DNA of 64,000 nucleotides, taken from contig JAJQJQ010000033.1 in NCBI GenBank assembly GCA_028622995.1, positions 2,232,001 through 2,296,000 on the forward strand, read 5' to 3'. Position 1 is the stretch's first letter. Every line of letters begins with the position of its first letter. Positions 24,001 through 35,365 of this stretch are shown piece by piece. The position numbers and the translations under genes were made by a program. Below the pieces are notes generated by a model that saw nothing but the letters and a program-made list of their open reading frames with translations, was not told the DNA's origin and ran no database searches. This DNA is from Panagrolaimus kolymaensis (taxonomy: Eukaryota; Nematoda; Chromadorea; Rhabditida; Panagrolaimidae).

Positions 24001-26650
24001 TTTGTTAATGGTCCACCAAATTTAATGGCTCTTCGATAACCCGGAGCACAAGATTCACAAAATTGCCCAACGAATCCTTCAGTGCAATTACAAGTTTCAA
24101 CCCATTCAGCTGGAGATGTTGTTCCTTCTTCTGCTTCAGCATCGGGTGTAATGGAAGCAGTTCCAAGTGAAAAGTTTGATAAATAACCAACGTCGCCTGG
24201 AGAATAAGTTCCTCGAATTTTGATGGCTGTTAAATTAGAAAGAACTCCAATGAAATCAATTTCTCGAAGACTTGGATGCCATTGAAGTTGTTGATCTGCG
24301 TGAACTTTAAATCGATAATTTTGTTCTCGATTTGCTGGATATGGATTTTGTTGAGCAAAAATGGGAACTGAAAGTTCAAGACCGCTTGCACCAACAAGGA
24401 TCACATCCTTTTTGCTTGGATAAACAATATCATTTTTAACTCGAAGGGTAAAAGTTAAATCTTGATTGTATGCAAGGCGTTGATCACCAAGAAATTTCGA
24501 AGGTGCATAAAAATAAACATGTTCTTGACCAATTTGACTTACAGCAATGGCGTTATCAACTTGAGCCCATTGAACATCTTCAAGTCTACGATCAGAGCCA
24601 GCGGTCCATTTATCGATGCCTTCAAGAAAACTTGAAGTTGTATTAATTGCATAATAGCCTTCAGCTGGAGAGCATACTGAAGAATGACCATAACAGAAGC
24701 AAGGAGTACAACCATATTGGTTTTTGAGGGAAATATTAAAGTATCCAGGTTTACATTTATCACATTTTTGGCCTTCAACATTTGATTTACATTGACAGTC
24801 GCCAGTGTAAGGCGAACATTGAGGTTGATTATTCCATGATCCAGCGGCTTCACAGAAACAATCTTTACAACCTGTGGATGAAAAATCATAAAATCCAGGT
24901 TTGCATTGATCACATCGTGGTCCAGTGACTCCAGGTTTGCATTCACATTGGCCTTCAGCATTACATTGTTGTGAAACTGAACCCTTTTCATCACAGCCGC
25001 AACCAATACAAAAATGGTCATTGGGGCGCCTCCAATGATTATCTGTACAATTTTCACAATGTGCGCCATGGGTATTTCCAGCGCAATCAATACAATGGCC
25101 ACCATGTCCAGTTTCATCATACAATTTTTGGTCGAAATAACACCGTTGTGAAAGATTATTACAATTACAAGCTGCAATTTTTAGATTACACTATAATTTT
25201 TATTTTATTTTATAGAACTTACGAAGACATTCATTTGCATCATCTGAGGTGGCAGCTCTCCAAGGCCGATCTTGATGGAATGGATCGCATTGTTGGCAAT
25301 CAGCTCCAGTGGTGTGATGCTTGCAATCACAAACAAGAACTTGTTGGCCTTCGCCAGTAGAATGAACGCAATGGCTTGCATGTCCATTACATTTACAACG
25401 ACCACCAACAGCAAAATCAGAAATTGCATAATAATATGATTTAAGTACTTTAGGATCTTTAAAAACTTCATCACCAAATGTATTTAATCGAACAAGGTCA
25501 ATACGAACTGCAACAGCTGTAACCCATTCTTGAAGAACCTCAGATTCTTCAAAAACTTCAGCGGATGGTCGTCCTTCAAGTGTTGAAAATGGAATATTGC
25601 CACCATAAAGAGGTGAAATATCAGAAAATTCTCGCGAACATTGAGCAACAGCTTCATTTCCAGGAAGGATAGGTGCAAGTTCGGGAATTCCAAAAGTTGA
25701 TTTACATGAAGCAGAAAAATATGCCCATGGAATCCAATCCCCATCCATGGTGGTTTTTTTATAAACTGCAAATGATTCTGGTCGAGATGAAATAAACTTA
25801 AGCCGAGTATAAGTAATATCATAAGCTTTTCCAAAATAAATATCAAGAGAAACATGGTTGGGATATTGAATGCCTTCATTCATGGTATCTGACTGCCACC
25901 AAGTTTCATTATCAGGATTATTAAAATCTGTTAAATAATGTGGAGGATGAGCATAAGCCTAAATGTTTTTTTAATTATGGGAAAAATATCTAAAAATTGT
26001 AACAAACCGGCACTCGAGCATCACAAATATCGCAAACTTTTTTAATTCCAACGTGGCCCTAAAATGGTAACAAACATAGTAATTATTCTTAAATAACAAC
26101 AAACGGATTTTTATTGTTTTAGTTTCTCCAATAAATCGAATCTATTTCTTAGGTATTTTTTTATAATTATGGATACTATTTATGAAGGCGCGTTGATCGT
26201 ACCTTATTAAAGCACTGAATCAACTTATGAAACTACCTTTGGAATCAGGTTTGAAAGTTGAATAAAATAGATTGTTTTTTAAATCGTTTTAATTTTATTA
26301 TTATTATTGTTGTTCATAATAATTTAATGTACTCACCATATGCCCTGTTTGAACGCAAAATCTTGAAGGTTGATCTGTACCACAAGTGTTGGAAACCATA
26401 ACTTGTTTTTGAAAAGCAACATTAATAAAATCAGGCACACATCTTTGTGGGGCTCCAGTGCTATCATAACATGGATTATTTGCTTTAAAAATGTTAAAAT
26501 TTGATATAAATCGTTAAATGATCAAAAAGAATGCTTACATGGTTGATAATGATTTGGATCTACAAGAGGTTCTCTTTGAGCTGGTTGCCCAAGTATGGTG
26601 GCCCAAAGACAGACTGCCCAAAGCAGCCATCCTTTAGAGGCCAACAACAT
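21041..26650 (-). CDS. lam-2: Laminin gamma subunit, copy A
   Basis: Eight coding exons: 26650-26539, 26482-26337, 26058-26008, 25958-25223, 25171-23613, 23514-22189, 22139-21410, 21300-21041; 1639 residues, close to LAM-2 and human LAMC1. Order: signal peptide (1-22), LN domain (about 40-290), LE repeats, L4 domain (about 530-700), more LE repeats to about 1055, then a coiled coil. Gamma rather than beta is shown by the NTCG start of the LN, by having only the L4-type central domain, and by the LPEKCFN end. The nidogen-binding loop reads NTDPNSI. The conserved C-terminal Glu is in SLEQEGQK. Laminin trimers build basement membranes. The gene is head-to-head with copy B (27536-33357). Confidence 0.95.
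22937..23070 (-). repeat. Near-identical block shared with laminin copy B (31028-31161)
   Basis: 134 nt covering the last LE repeat and the start of the coiled coil. By direct reading it differs from the copy B block at two positions only, including synonymous sites, while sequence on either side differs much more. Confidence 0.85.
23501..23562 (-). repeat. Near-identical intron/exon block shared with laminin copy B (30482-30543)
   Basis: 62 nt spanning the 3' 48 nt of an intron and the first 14 nt of the next exon. One difference from copy B. Intron identity between old paralogues is not expected without recent exchange. Confidence 0.85.
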
Positions 26651-26663
26651 TGGTTTGTAAAGC

Positions 26664-26673
26664 CTAAATAAAT
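26664..26673 (-). promoter_or_regulatory. Candidate spliced-leader acceptor, laminin copy A
   Basis: On the minus strand ATTTATTTAG ends 13 nt before the ATG at 26650. It could be a trans-splice site or a 5' UTR intron acceptor. Confidence 0.45.
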
Positions 26674-27523
26674 TTAAAAGATTGAAATGGAAAAAACATC
26701 AAAAGAAACAGAAAAATATACCAAAAAAACATAACACGTAAATGTTGCAAAAAATGGAGAAAAGCGATTGCGGTGTCTGTTAAAAAAAGAAACAACAAGA
26801 CAACAAGATATGAATACCCTTTAAGAAGTAAAAAAAGGAGGCTGCCGACTAGCAAGCAATAATAAGCACCAATGAAACTTTTTTTTTTCTTTTGAAAAAT
26901 CAGTCTGTGTTTATATGCAACACAAATATGGAAGAAGAAGAGGAGCATCAGTTACGGAGGGAGACCCGAAAATGGTGTGAATCACAATCTTTTTTTTTCT
27001 AATTTAACGGCGAAAAATGACCAGATGTCTGCCAAGCAAAATTGTGAAGCTTGCTTCTTCTCATTCCATCACCCAACAACCATCATCATTGTAATGTTAG
27101 CACCACGCGTGTACGTGTGTTAATAGCATCGGCGCCGACATGCTTACAAATTTTGCGGCTTTGCAACAAACAAAAACAGTCTCTCTTTTTTCTTTCTTTT
27201 TTGTCTTTCGCCATCCATCCTTTTCTTCTTTGATTGCTTCTATTTTCTGCGATACAAAAGCTTCATTTATTTTTTGATTTCTTAGGCGTGGTCAATTTTT
27301 TTCTGATTCAATCTAAAAAAAGGAATTAGCCTTTGGTGGTGGTCAACAGCGTGAAGGCGGGATGTTTTGGTTTGATTTTATGTGCCATCCTTCGATGATG
27401 AACATCGGGGTTTTGATTTTATTTCAAAGCATTGTAAAAAATCGCGATTAAAGCCTTTTCTTTTTCGCTTTATCGGCTTTGCAATTGTATATTTTTTTAC
27501 AGTCATTTAGTAATACATCCTCT

Positions 27524-27531
27524 CATTTTAG
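27524..27531 (+). promoter_or_regulatory. Candidate spliced-leader acceptor, laminin copy B
   Basis: CATTTTAG followed by CCTC and the ATG at 27536. Mirrors the arrangement at copy A. Confidence 0.45.
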
Positions 27532-27535
27532 CCTC

Positions 27536-30500
27536 ATGGCCCTAATGAGGCTTTTACTTTTTGCATTATTTTGGATCCCAGAAATTTTCCCTGAAACTAT
27601 TACCGATCGATATTGGTCTAATTTTATTATTTCACAAGGTGAAGATTCTTCTGATTGTTTCCGATGGGATAATTCTAAACAAATTCCACAACGATGTGTT
27701 TCTGAATTTGTTAATGCTGCATTCAACAAACAAGTCATTGTTTCAAATACTTGTGGAAAACGTCAACCCACTCATTATTGCAGTCAAATAAGCCTTTATG
27801 GATCCACAAAGGTTTGCAGTGTTTGTGATGATCGAGTCCGGGTTAGCTTTACTTTATTTTTATTTTTTAAACGTGTTTTTCATTAAATTGTATAGGATTA
27901 TTCTCATCCACCTGAATTCTTAACAGATTTTAATGACCCTAAAAATGAAACTTGGTGGCAATCTGAAACCATGAATGAAGGCATTCAATATCCGAATAAT
28001 GTTACATTAACTTTATGGCTAGGTTTGTCTTTAAACGTGGAAATTTTTTCCACAGTAATCTTGTTTTAGGCAAAGCTTTTGATATCACTTATGTTCGTTT
28101 AAAATTTATTTCACCGCGACCCGAGTCATTCGCGATTTATAAGAAAACAACCATGGATGGAGATTGGATTCCATGGCAATTCTATTCGGGATCTTGCAAG
28201 TCTACTTATAAACTTCCTGAACGAGCTCCCATTCTCCCTGGAAATGAAGACGTTGCGCAATGTTCAAGAGAATTTTCTGATATTTCCCCTCTTTCTGGTG
28301 GTAATATCGCTTTTTCCACACTCGATGGTCGCCCATCAAGTGAAAACTTTGAAGAATCTGAAATTCTCCAAGAATGGGTTACTGCTGTTGCAATTCGTGT
28401 AGTATTCAATCGACTAAACACTTTTGGTGACGAAGTTTTTAAAGATCCAAAAGTTTTAAAATCCTATTATTATGCAGTTTCGGATTTGACCGTTGGTGGA
28501 AGGTTAGTAACCTTTTTATTTAGTAAATAAAAAGAGGAAAAGAAAAAATTTAGGTGTAAATGCAATGGTCACGCAAAATCATGCGTCATGTCTTCAGGTA
28601 TTGATGTGGAACGCCAGCTTGTTTGCCAATGTCAACATAATACTGCTGGCTCTGAATGTCATGAATGTGATAGTTTTCATCAAGATCGACCATGGAGAAG
28701 AGCCAATTCTGAAGATGCAAATGAATGCATGCGTATGCTTTTTTTTTGGTTTGGATTTTTTGTTTTTGTAAATACGCATTTTTTTTAGCTTGTAATTGTA
28801 ATGGACTTTCAAGTCGTTGTTATTTTGATTCGGAATTATACAATCGAACGGGGCATGGTGGTCATTGTTTGGATTGCAGCGGAAATACTCGAGGTCCACA
28901 TTGTGAACATTGCCTCGATGGATTTTATCGAAGAGCTGGCGAGCATTTTTGTATTGAATGTGATTGCGATATGATGGGTTCTTTTTCGGCTCAATGTGAT
29001 ACTAAGGGACAGTGTCAATGCAAACCTGGAGTCACTGGATCACGATGTGATCAATGCAAGCCTGGATTTTATGATTTTTCATCCACAGGTTGTAAAGATT
29101 GTTTCTGTGAAGCCGCTGGGTCATGGAATAATCAACCCCATTGTTCATCAGCCAATGGCAATTGTCAATGTAAAGCTAACATCGAAGGTCAAAAATGTGA
29201 TAATTGCAAGCCAGGTTATTTTAATCTTTCACCAAATAATCAATTCGGATGTACTCCTTGCTTTTGTTATGGACATTCTTCGGTTTGCTCTTCCGCAGAT
29301 GGATATTATTCTATCAACATTACTTCAACTTTTGATCTCGGCGATGATCAATGGACTGCGGCTTCAGAACGAAAACGTGAAGAAGTTCAATGGGATGAAA
29401 GTGAACAAGCCATTGCTGTATCACAATTAGATTATTATCCAGTTTATTTTTATGCTCCAGATGAATATTTGGGTGATCTTCGATTTGCATACAATCAATT
29501 TTTTACTTTCATCCTTCGAGTTCAACTTGAATCCACAGCTCCTTCTGGAAAGTAAGTGAAACTATTGTATACCTCAAAGAAAAAACCAAAATCTTTCAAA
29601 TTTTTTAGAGATGTCATCATTGTTGGTGCTAATGGTCGTGAACTTACTGTGCCCATCACTGGCCAAGATAATTATTTGCCAGATAGAGTTGAACAAATTT
29701 ATCGATTCCGCCTTCATGAAAGCTATTGGGCTCCTCGATTGCCTGAAATTGATTTTATTGGAATTATTACTAATGTTACAGCAATTAAAATCCGAGGAAC
29801 TTTTTCAAGAGGAGGTAAAAATCTATATTTATTAAAGAAAAATATTTTTTAAAACCTAAGAATTTTTTAAGATGTGGTATTCCTCTCTGAATTTTCATTA
29901 TCCACAGCTTCAAGAAGCCAAGTTTCCCTAACTCGTGCAGATTGGGTTGAACATTGTAGTTGTCCCATGGGCCATGTTGGACAATTTTGTGAATCATGTG
30001 CTCCTGGATATCGTCGAGCCATTAAATTTGGCGGTCCTTTAACAAAATGCATCAAATGTGATTGTCATGGACATTCTGATTCATGTGATGCTGAATCAGG
30101 TGCATGTATTTGCCAACATAACACTGCAGGTGATACATGTGAATCGTGTGCTCGTGGTTATTATGGTAATGCCTTAAATGGAACTGAAGTTGATTGCACT
30201 AAATGTGATTGCCCTGATGGTGGTCCTTGTTTATCACTTCCTGAAGGTGGAATGGCATGTAGCGAATGCCCAATTGGTCATGCTGGAAAGAAATGCGAAT
30301 ATTGTGCCTCAGAATTTTATGGAAACCCAAGTGAAGACCGTCCATGTAAACCATGCCCATGCAATGATAACATAGATTTCAATGCCATTGGAAATTGTGA
30401 TGGACTCACTGGTGAATGCAGAAAATGTATTATGGTAAGGAAAATTTCCTACACGACTGAGACTTTAATAAGCAAAAATAAAAATTTCTTTATAATTTCT

Positions 30501-33357
30501 TTGACTTTATCTAATTATTTTAAATTTAGAATACCACTGGATTTAATTGTGAAAGATGCAAATCGGGATTTTGGGGTAATGCAACGGCTGATTTGAAAAA
30601 CGATTGTCGCGAATGCAGTTGTTATCCTCCTGGAACTCGAAAACGTTTTGGTAATATGGATGAAATCAACTGTCATTCATTAAGCGGCCAATGTAATTGC
30701 ATGCCACATGTTACCGGAAGAAATTGTGATGCATGTGAGAAAGGTTATTACAACATTACCTCTGGAAATGGCTGCACACTTTGTGAATGTGACGCCATGG
30801 GAAGTGAAGACAATTTCTGTGATGTTGTTACAGGAAAATGCAAATGTAAACCTGGTGTTACCGGTCTAAAGTAAACTACAATTTTACGTTTTCTGATTTT
30901 TATGGATGTTTTCTTTCCTTCCAGATGTGATCAATGCGCACTAGAATTTTTTGGTTTTTCATTTGATGGCTGTAAACCATGTGCTTGTGATCCAATTGGA
31001 TCTGAAATGCAAAAATGTGATTCTCAAAGCGGCCAATGTCTTTGTAGAGATAATGTTGAAGGGCGTCGTTGTGATCAATGCAGTGAAAATCGATTTAATA
31101 TGCGATCTGGATGCCTTCCTTGTGATGATTGTTATACCCTTATTCAAACACGCAAAAATGATATTGCTAATAAAATGGAAAAAATTGATGATGGTTTAAG
31201 TTATTGGGAATCCAAACCAATTACCGTATGTTAGAAAACATTTAGGATGGGATTAAAATAAAGGTCATTTAGGTTAGCGATGAAAAGGTTACAGAAATGG
31301 TTAATCAACAACTAAAAGAAATTGGAGAGTTACGTAATCGCATGAATGAAGTTTTAGGTAAAAATATATTTTATGGAAGATCATTAATTTATCAAGTTGT
31401 AGATCCACAATCCATCAGCAGGTTAAAATCATTCAAATCCCTTGTCCCTCGAGCATCAAAAAATTTGTCAAAATCAGCACGCTTCAATGAACTCTTTTCT
31501 ACACTCGATGGAGGGTTTGATGATATTGAAGATGATTTAAAAGATATCCAAATTGTTATCCGTTAGTTTAATTCTTGAAAACAACGTTCACAATGAAAAT
31601 AGATTTTTTAGATAATTATACAAATCAATTCAACGCTCAAATAAAAGAAGCTCAAACAAAAGGTTCAAAATTTCTTCAAATTGCAAAAGAAAATGTTAAA
31701 AAATATGGAACATTTGATCCAAATGTTTCTGAAATGGCTCTCGATGCTCAACAAATTGCTCAAAAGCATACAAAGATTAGAGATGAATTTAAAGATAAAA
31801 CTGATGAAATTGTAAAAAGAACTCATCAAATTCGGGATGAAGTTCATGAAGCTGTTTATGGAGGTTTGATTTTAAAGTAAATTAAGAAAACAAAATCAAA
31901 TATTGATTTTAGAAAAGACGAGTAAAAAGGTTGAAGAACTTGAAAGATGGACAAATGAAACAACGATTTTGTTGGTCAAAGCTAAAACATTGGTTGCTGA
32001 AACCGCATTTGATTCAGAAAAGGCTTTGAACGAAGCTTTAAAAATTTGGACAAAAGTTAATGAAACAAAATTGCCTATTGTTGAAGTTGAAAAGGTTAGG
32101 TTTTCTTTTTATAAAACTTTGTTTACAAAAATAATTTAAAAAAAATGAGATAAAAATGTTTGCACTAGCTTCTTCTTGGATGCACGCAATGAAAATTAAT
32201 AATAATAATAAAAAATACTCCTCAAATTTACTAAATTTCAGATCAAAAATGACATTATGTTAGCCCAAAATGAAACTCACTTCCAAAAAACTGCATTTAA
32301 AGAAATGTTGGAAGATCAAAAGAAAACTCGTGAGGATATTCGGGTTGCACTTAAAAATGCTCGAAAAGAAGTTAAAATCATGGAAGTTAATAATATGGGA
32401 AAGCAAAGAGTTTTAAATAAAATTTTGGCTCAAAAGAATCAAACAGAAGCAGCGATGATAGAACTTAGCGATAAAGTTAATGAAGCCAAAAAGATTCTTT
32501 ATTCATTTGAAAGTAACGAAATAAACTTACACTAAACTTCAAACAAAAAAATTTAGATTATGGTATCAATGATGGAAAAAATAAATTCAATGAAATACTC
32601 GCTGATATATCATTAATTCAATCTGACATTCTCGATGCCAACAATAAAAGCGCAAAAGCTGAAGAATTAATTGGAAATTCTGAAGAATTTGCAAACAAAG
32701 CTCTTGCAATTGCTCTTGAAATTCAACAACAAGCTGAAGCCACTGCCAAGGTTTAACTTTCACTTTTTTAATACATAACTAATTAAAAAAATTTAAGCAC
32801 GCAAATGAATTGAATGAAGCAGTCGAGGCTTTGGTTGCTTCTGTAGAAAAAACGGACCAAGATATCAAAAGCATTGGGGATGTTCTTGCAATTTTGAATA
32901 AAGCCAGTGCAGAATTGGAAAATAGGCAAGATCGTCGGAAGCATGTGGAAGCAGAAAATAGAAAAGCAGCTTTAACTGAATTAAATGCAAACAAAACCAT
33001 GGAAAGATTGGATGAGCTTGATGATACTTTGGTCCAAATGAAGCTTGAACTTCGTAAGAAATATTAGCTCAAATTTAATGGATATTATTAATTTTTTTAG
33101 ATAACGTTGAACCTGTCCCCGATTCAACATTAACCGAACTTGAAGAGCTTCTCGCAAACCTTCAAAGCAAAGTTAAAAGCAATCGAATAACCCGTGCAGT
33201 TAAACGCCAAGCAACTCGAGATCTTACTATTCAACGTGATGCCGTTAGAAATGAATTCCTTATCCTTGAAAAGGAGCTCGATTCTCTCAAAGAAATTTAT
33301 GATTCCCTTCCTGATAAATGCTATAACGTTGTTCAACTTGAACAAACCGGTGAATAA
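27536..33357 (+). CDS. lam-2: Laminin gamma subunit, copy B
   Basis: Seventeen coding exons: 27536-27841, 27896-28022, 28070-28502, 28554-28732, 28789-29551, 29609-29814, 29872-30434, 30530-30870, 30925-31225, 31273-31357, 31403-31561, 31612-31863, 31913-32094, 32242-32512, 32557-32750, 32798-33053, 33101-33357; 1624 residues. The domain order is the same as copy A (signal, LN, LE, L4, LE, coiled coil) and the LN is full length ([28 protein letters not shown]). The nidogen loop reads NIDFNAI, keeping Asp and Asn but with Phe for Pro. The coiled coil is much diverged from copy A and split by many small introns. The end is LPDKCYN...QLEQTGE, keeping the terminal Cys and Glu. No stops or frameshifts, so it is likely functional and perhaps used in a different tissue or trimer. 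Confidence 0.93.
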
Positions 33358-33561
33358 TTTTCTTTTCGTGCATCTCTTCTTCTTCCATTTTTTGATTTCA
33401 AGTTGACCTCGAACAGTAACACTTATTCTATTTTTCCCATTTTTCGCAATGACTTGTTAAAAGTTTCAAAATCATAACTGCCAATTTTTTTTGTTACTTC
33501 TTTGAAAATACTTTAATTTATCCATTTATTAAATAAAATTTAAACAAATTTACATAAAAAG

Positions 33562-34116
33562 TTATTCATCTTTCTTACGAGGTTTTCTATCTTCAGAAGC
33601 AATTTCATCGAGAAGTGGAGTTGGAATAAGCGCTAAAATAATTAAATATAAAGGAATTATTAAATATGATAAAACTAAATACTTACAGACAAGCACCCCA
33701 TCAATAACATCGCAAGCTTTAAAAATAGCTTCATCCATTTCACGCATCAACTAAAACAAATTAGATTAGTATTAACGTTATTTGAATCTAGCAAAGGCTA
33801 TGATTTAGGTTGAAATCAAAAAACAAAACATTTTAGGCTCCAATTTTCATCAAACAAATAAAACTAAGAAGTAACTTACATATCGTTGAATATAAACAAA
33901 GACACCAATAGATGCAAGAAGGAAGAGTAAAGATAAACCACAAATGCTTCCAGCCAAAAGATAAAAAATCCATTGTTTGTTTTCTTTTACCATCTTATCC
34001 AAAGTAAATCGGCAAGCAGCTTCATCTGACTCGAATTGAAGGTCATATCCATAACTTTCAGGAATTGTTACAAAAAGTATTGCAAAAATAAAAACACAAC
34101 CACGAAGCATTGTCAT
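33562..34116 (-). CDS. Small signal-peptide, single-pass membrane protein
   Basis: Three exons: 34116-33880, 33750-33687, 33632-33562; 123 residues. A signal peptide (MLRGCVFIFAILFVTIPESYG) is followed by a short ectodomain with one Cys, a transmembrane helix at about residues 51-75 (IFYLLAGSICGLSLLFLLAS), and a charged cytoplasmic tail ending EDRKPRKKDE. No family recognised. It starts about 150 nt downstream of the ECHS1 stop on the same strand and is convergent with laminin copy B. Confidence 0.65.
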
Positions 34117-34266
34117 TTTTCAAGAGTAATGAAGTTACAAAAAAAAAACAAACAAAAGAAATTTTACTTTAAAAATCTTTATTTTTAAATATGCAAATTT
34201 ATGATGACACACAATTATTTCCTACAATAATAATTATAAATACCAGTCTATTATTTGAGCCATATT

Positions 34267-35365
34267 TTAGGATGAAGTCCATTTTGCTGACCGCTTTTCT
34301 GCGAACGAAGACATTCCTTCTTTTCTGTCATTGGTAGCAAAAGTTGTATGGAAGAGACGACGTTCAAAAAGAAGACCTTCAGTGAGAGTAGTTTCATAAG
34401 CACGATTGATAGCTTCTTTGGCCATTGCAACAATAAGAGGACTTTGAGCAGCAATTTTATCTGCAAGTTTAACAGCTTTCTCAACAACTTCATTAGCGGG
34501 ATAAACTTTTGAGACGAGACCACGTTGAAGAGCTTCTTGTGCACCAATTCTATCCCCAGTAAGACAGAGTTCCATAGCAAGAGATTTTCCAACAGCACGA
34601 GTAAGACGTTGAGTGCCACCAGCACCAGGAATAGTACCAAGATTGATTTCAGGTTGACCAAATTGTGCTTTATCACCAGCATAAATAATATCACACATCA
34701 TTGCAAGTTCACATCCACCTCCGAGAGCAAAGCCATTAACAGCAGCAATAACAGGTTTACGGAATTCAGATATTTTTGTCCAGTTTGATAAGAATGCACC
34801 AGAATATACTTCAGCAAATTCACGATTGACCATTTCTTTAATATCTGCACCAGCTGCAAAGGCTTTTTCAGAACCAGTAATTACAACAACACACACGGAT
34901 TTATCATTTTCGAATTCTTTGAGGGTCACTTCAACCTAAAATTTAACAATAAAAATACATTTAAACGATAACAAAAATAAAATGCAAACCTCGTTCATAA
35001 GTTGAGCACATAAAGCATTTAAAGCTTTTGGGCGATTGAGTGTAATAAGCCCAACATTCTTATTTGCACCAACACGTTCAACTTTAATCATTTCATGAGA
35101 AGCTGAAATATCCATTGAATTAATTTTAACTTCAAACTCTTCCACCATTTTTGCAATAAATATTGAGGTTAAAGAAAAATGTGTTTCTTATCAAGGTCCT
35201 TTTAAATTAATGAAGAGGAGGTTTTATCACCTGATAAATCTCAGGCCACCATCTCAGAGTAGTTTGAAAGCAAAAACACTCACCGGTTGACATTTTCATA
35301 AATTGTTGAGCAAGAGCAACATTTTTAAAAGCACTTCGTCCAGCAAGAATTGAAACTTTGAGCAT
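34267..35365 (-). CDS. ECHS1: Mitochondrial short-chain enoyl-CoA hydratase
   Basis: Three exons: 35365-35284, 35102-34990, 34935-34267; 287 residues, the usual ECHS1 length (ech-6 in C. elegans). Exon 1 encodes a mitochondrial targeting sequence ([21 protein letters not shown]). The crotonase fold follows: [15 protein letters not shown], the CoA/oxyanion hole segment [33 protein letters not shown] with the first catalytic Glu, and [21 protein letters not shown] with the second. It hydrates 2-enoyl-CoA in mitochondrial beta-oxidation and valine breakdown. A separate ATG at 35148 lies in the intron frame but would lose the targeting peptide. AATAAA lies near 34180. Confidence 0.93.

Larger units (their letters stand above)
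26651..27535. promoter_or_regulatory. Shared 5' region of the divergent laminin gamma genes
   Basis: 885 bp between the two start codons. Both ATGs are closely preceded by splice acceptors (AG at 26665-26664 on the minus strand and 27530-27531 on the plus strand). Near the middle is a perfect palindrome, TCGGCGCCGA (27129-27138), in a GC-richer patch with alternating GTGTACGTGTGT. No ORF is convincing. I infer a bidirectional promoter. Confidence 0.6.

Noticed and set aside
35103..35148. ATG at 35148 as the ECHS1 start
   Set aside because: It lies in the intron by the splice model and would remove the mitochondrial targeting sequence encoded at 35365-35284.
35207..35283. Continuation of ECHS1 exon 1 past its donor ([14 protein letters not shown]...)
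   Set aside because: A GTGAGT donor at 35283 joins in phase to the acceptor at 35103 and restores the hydratase sequence.
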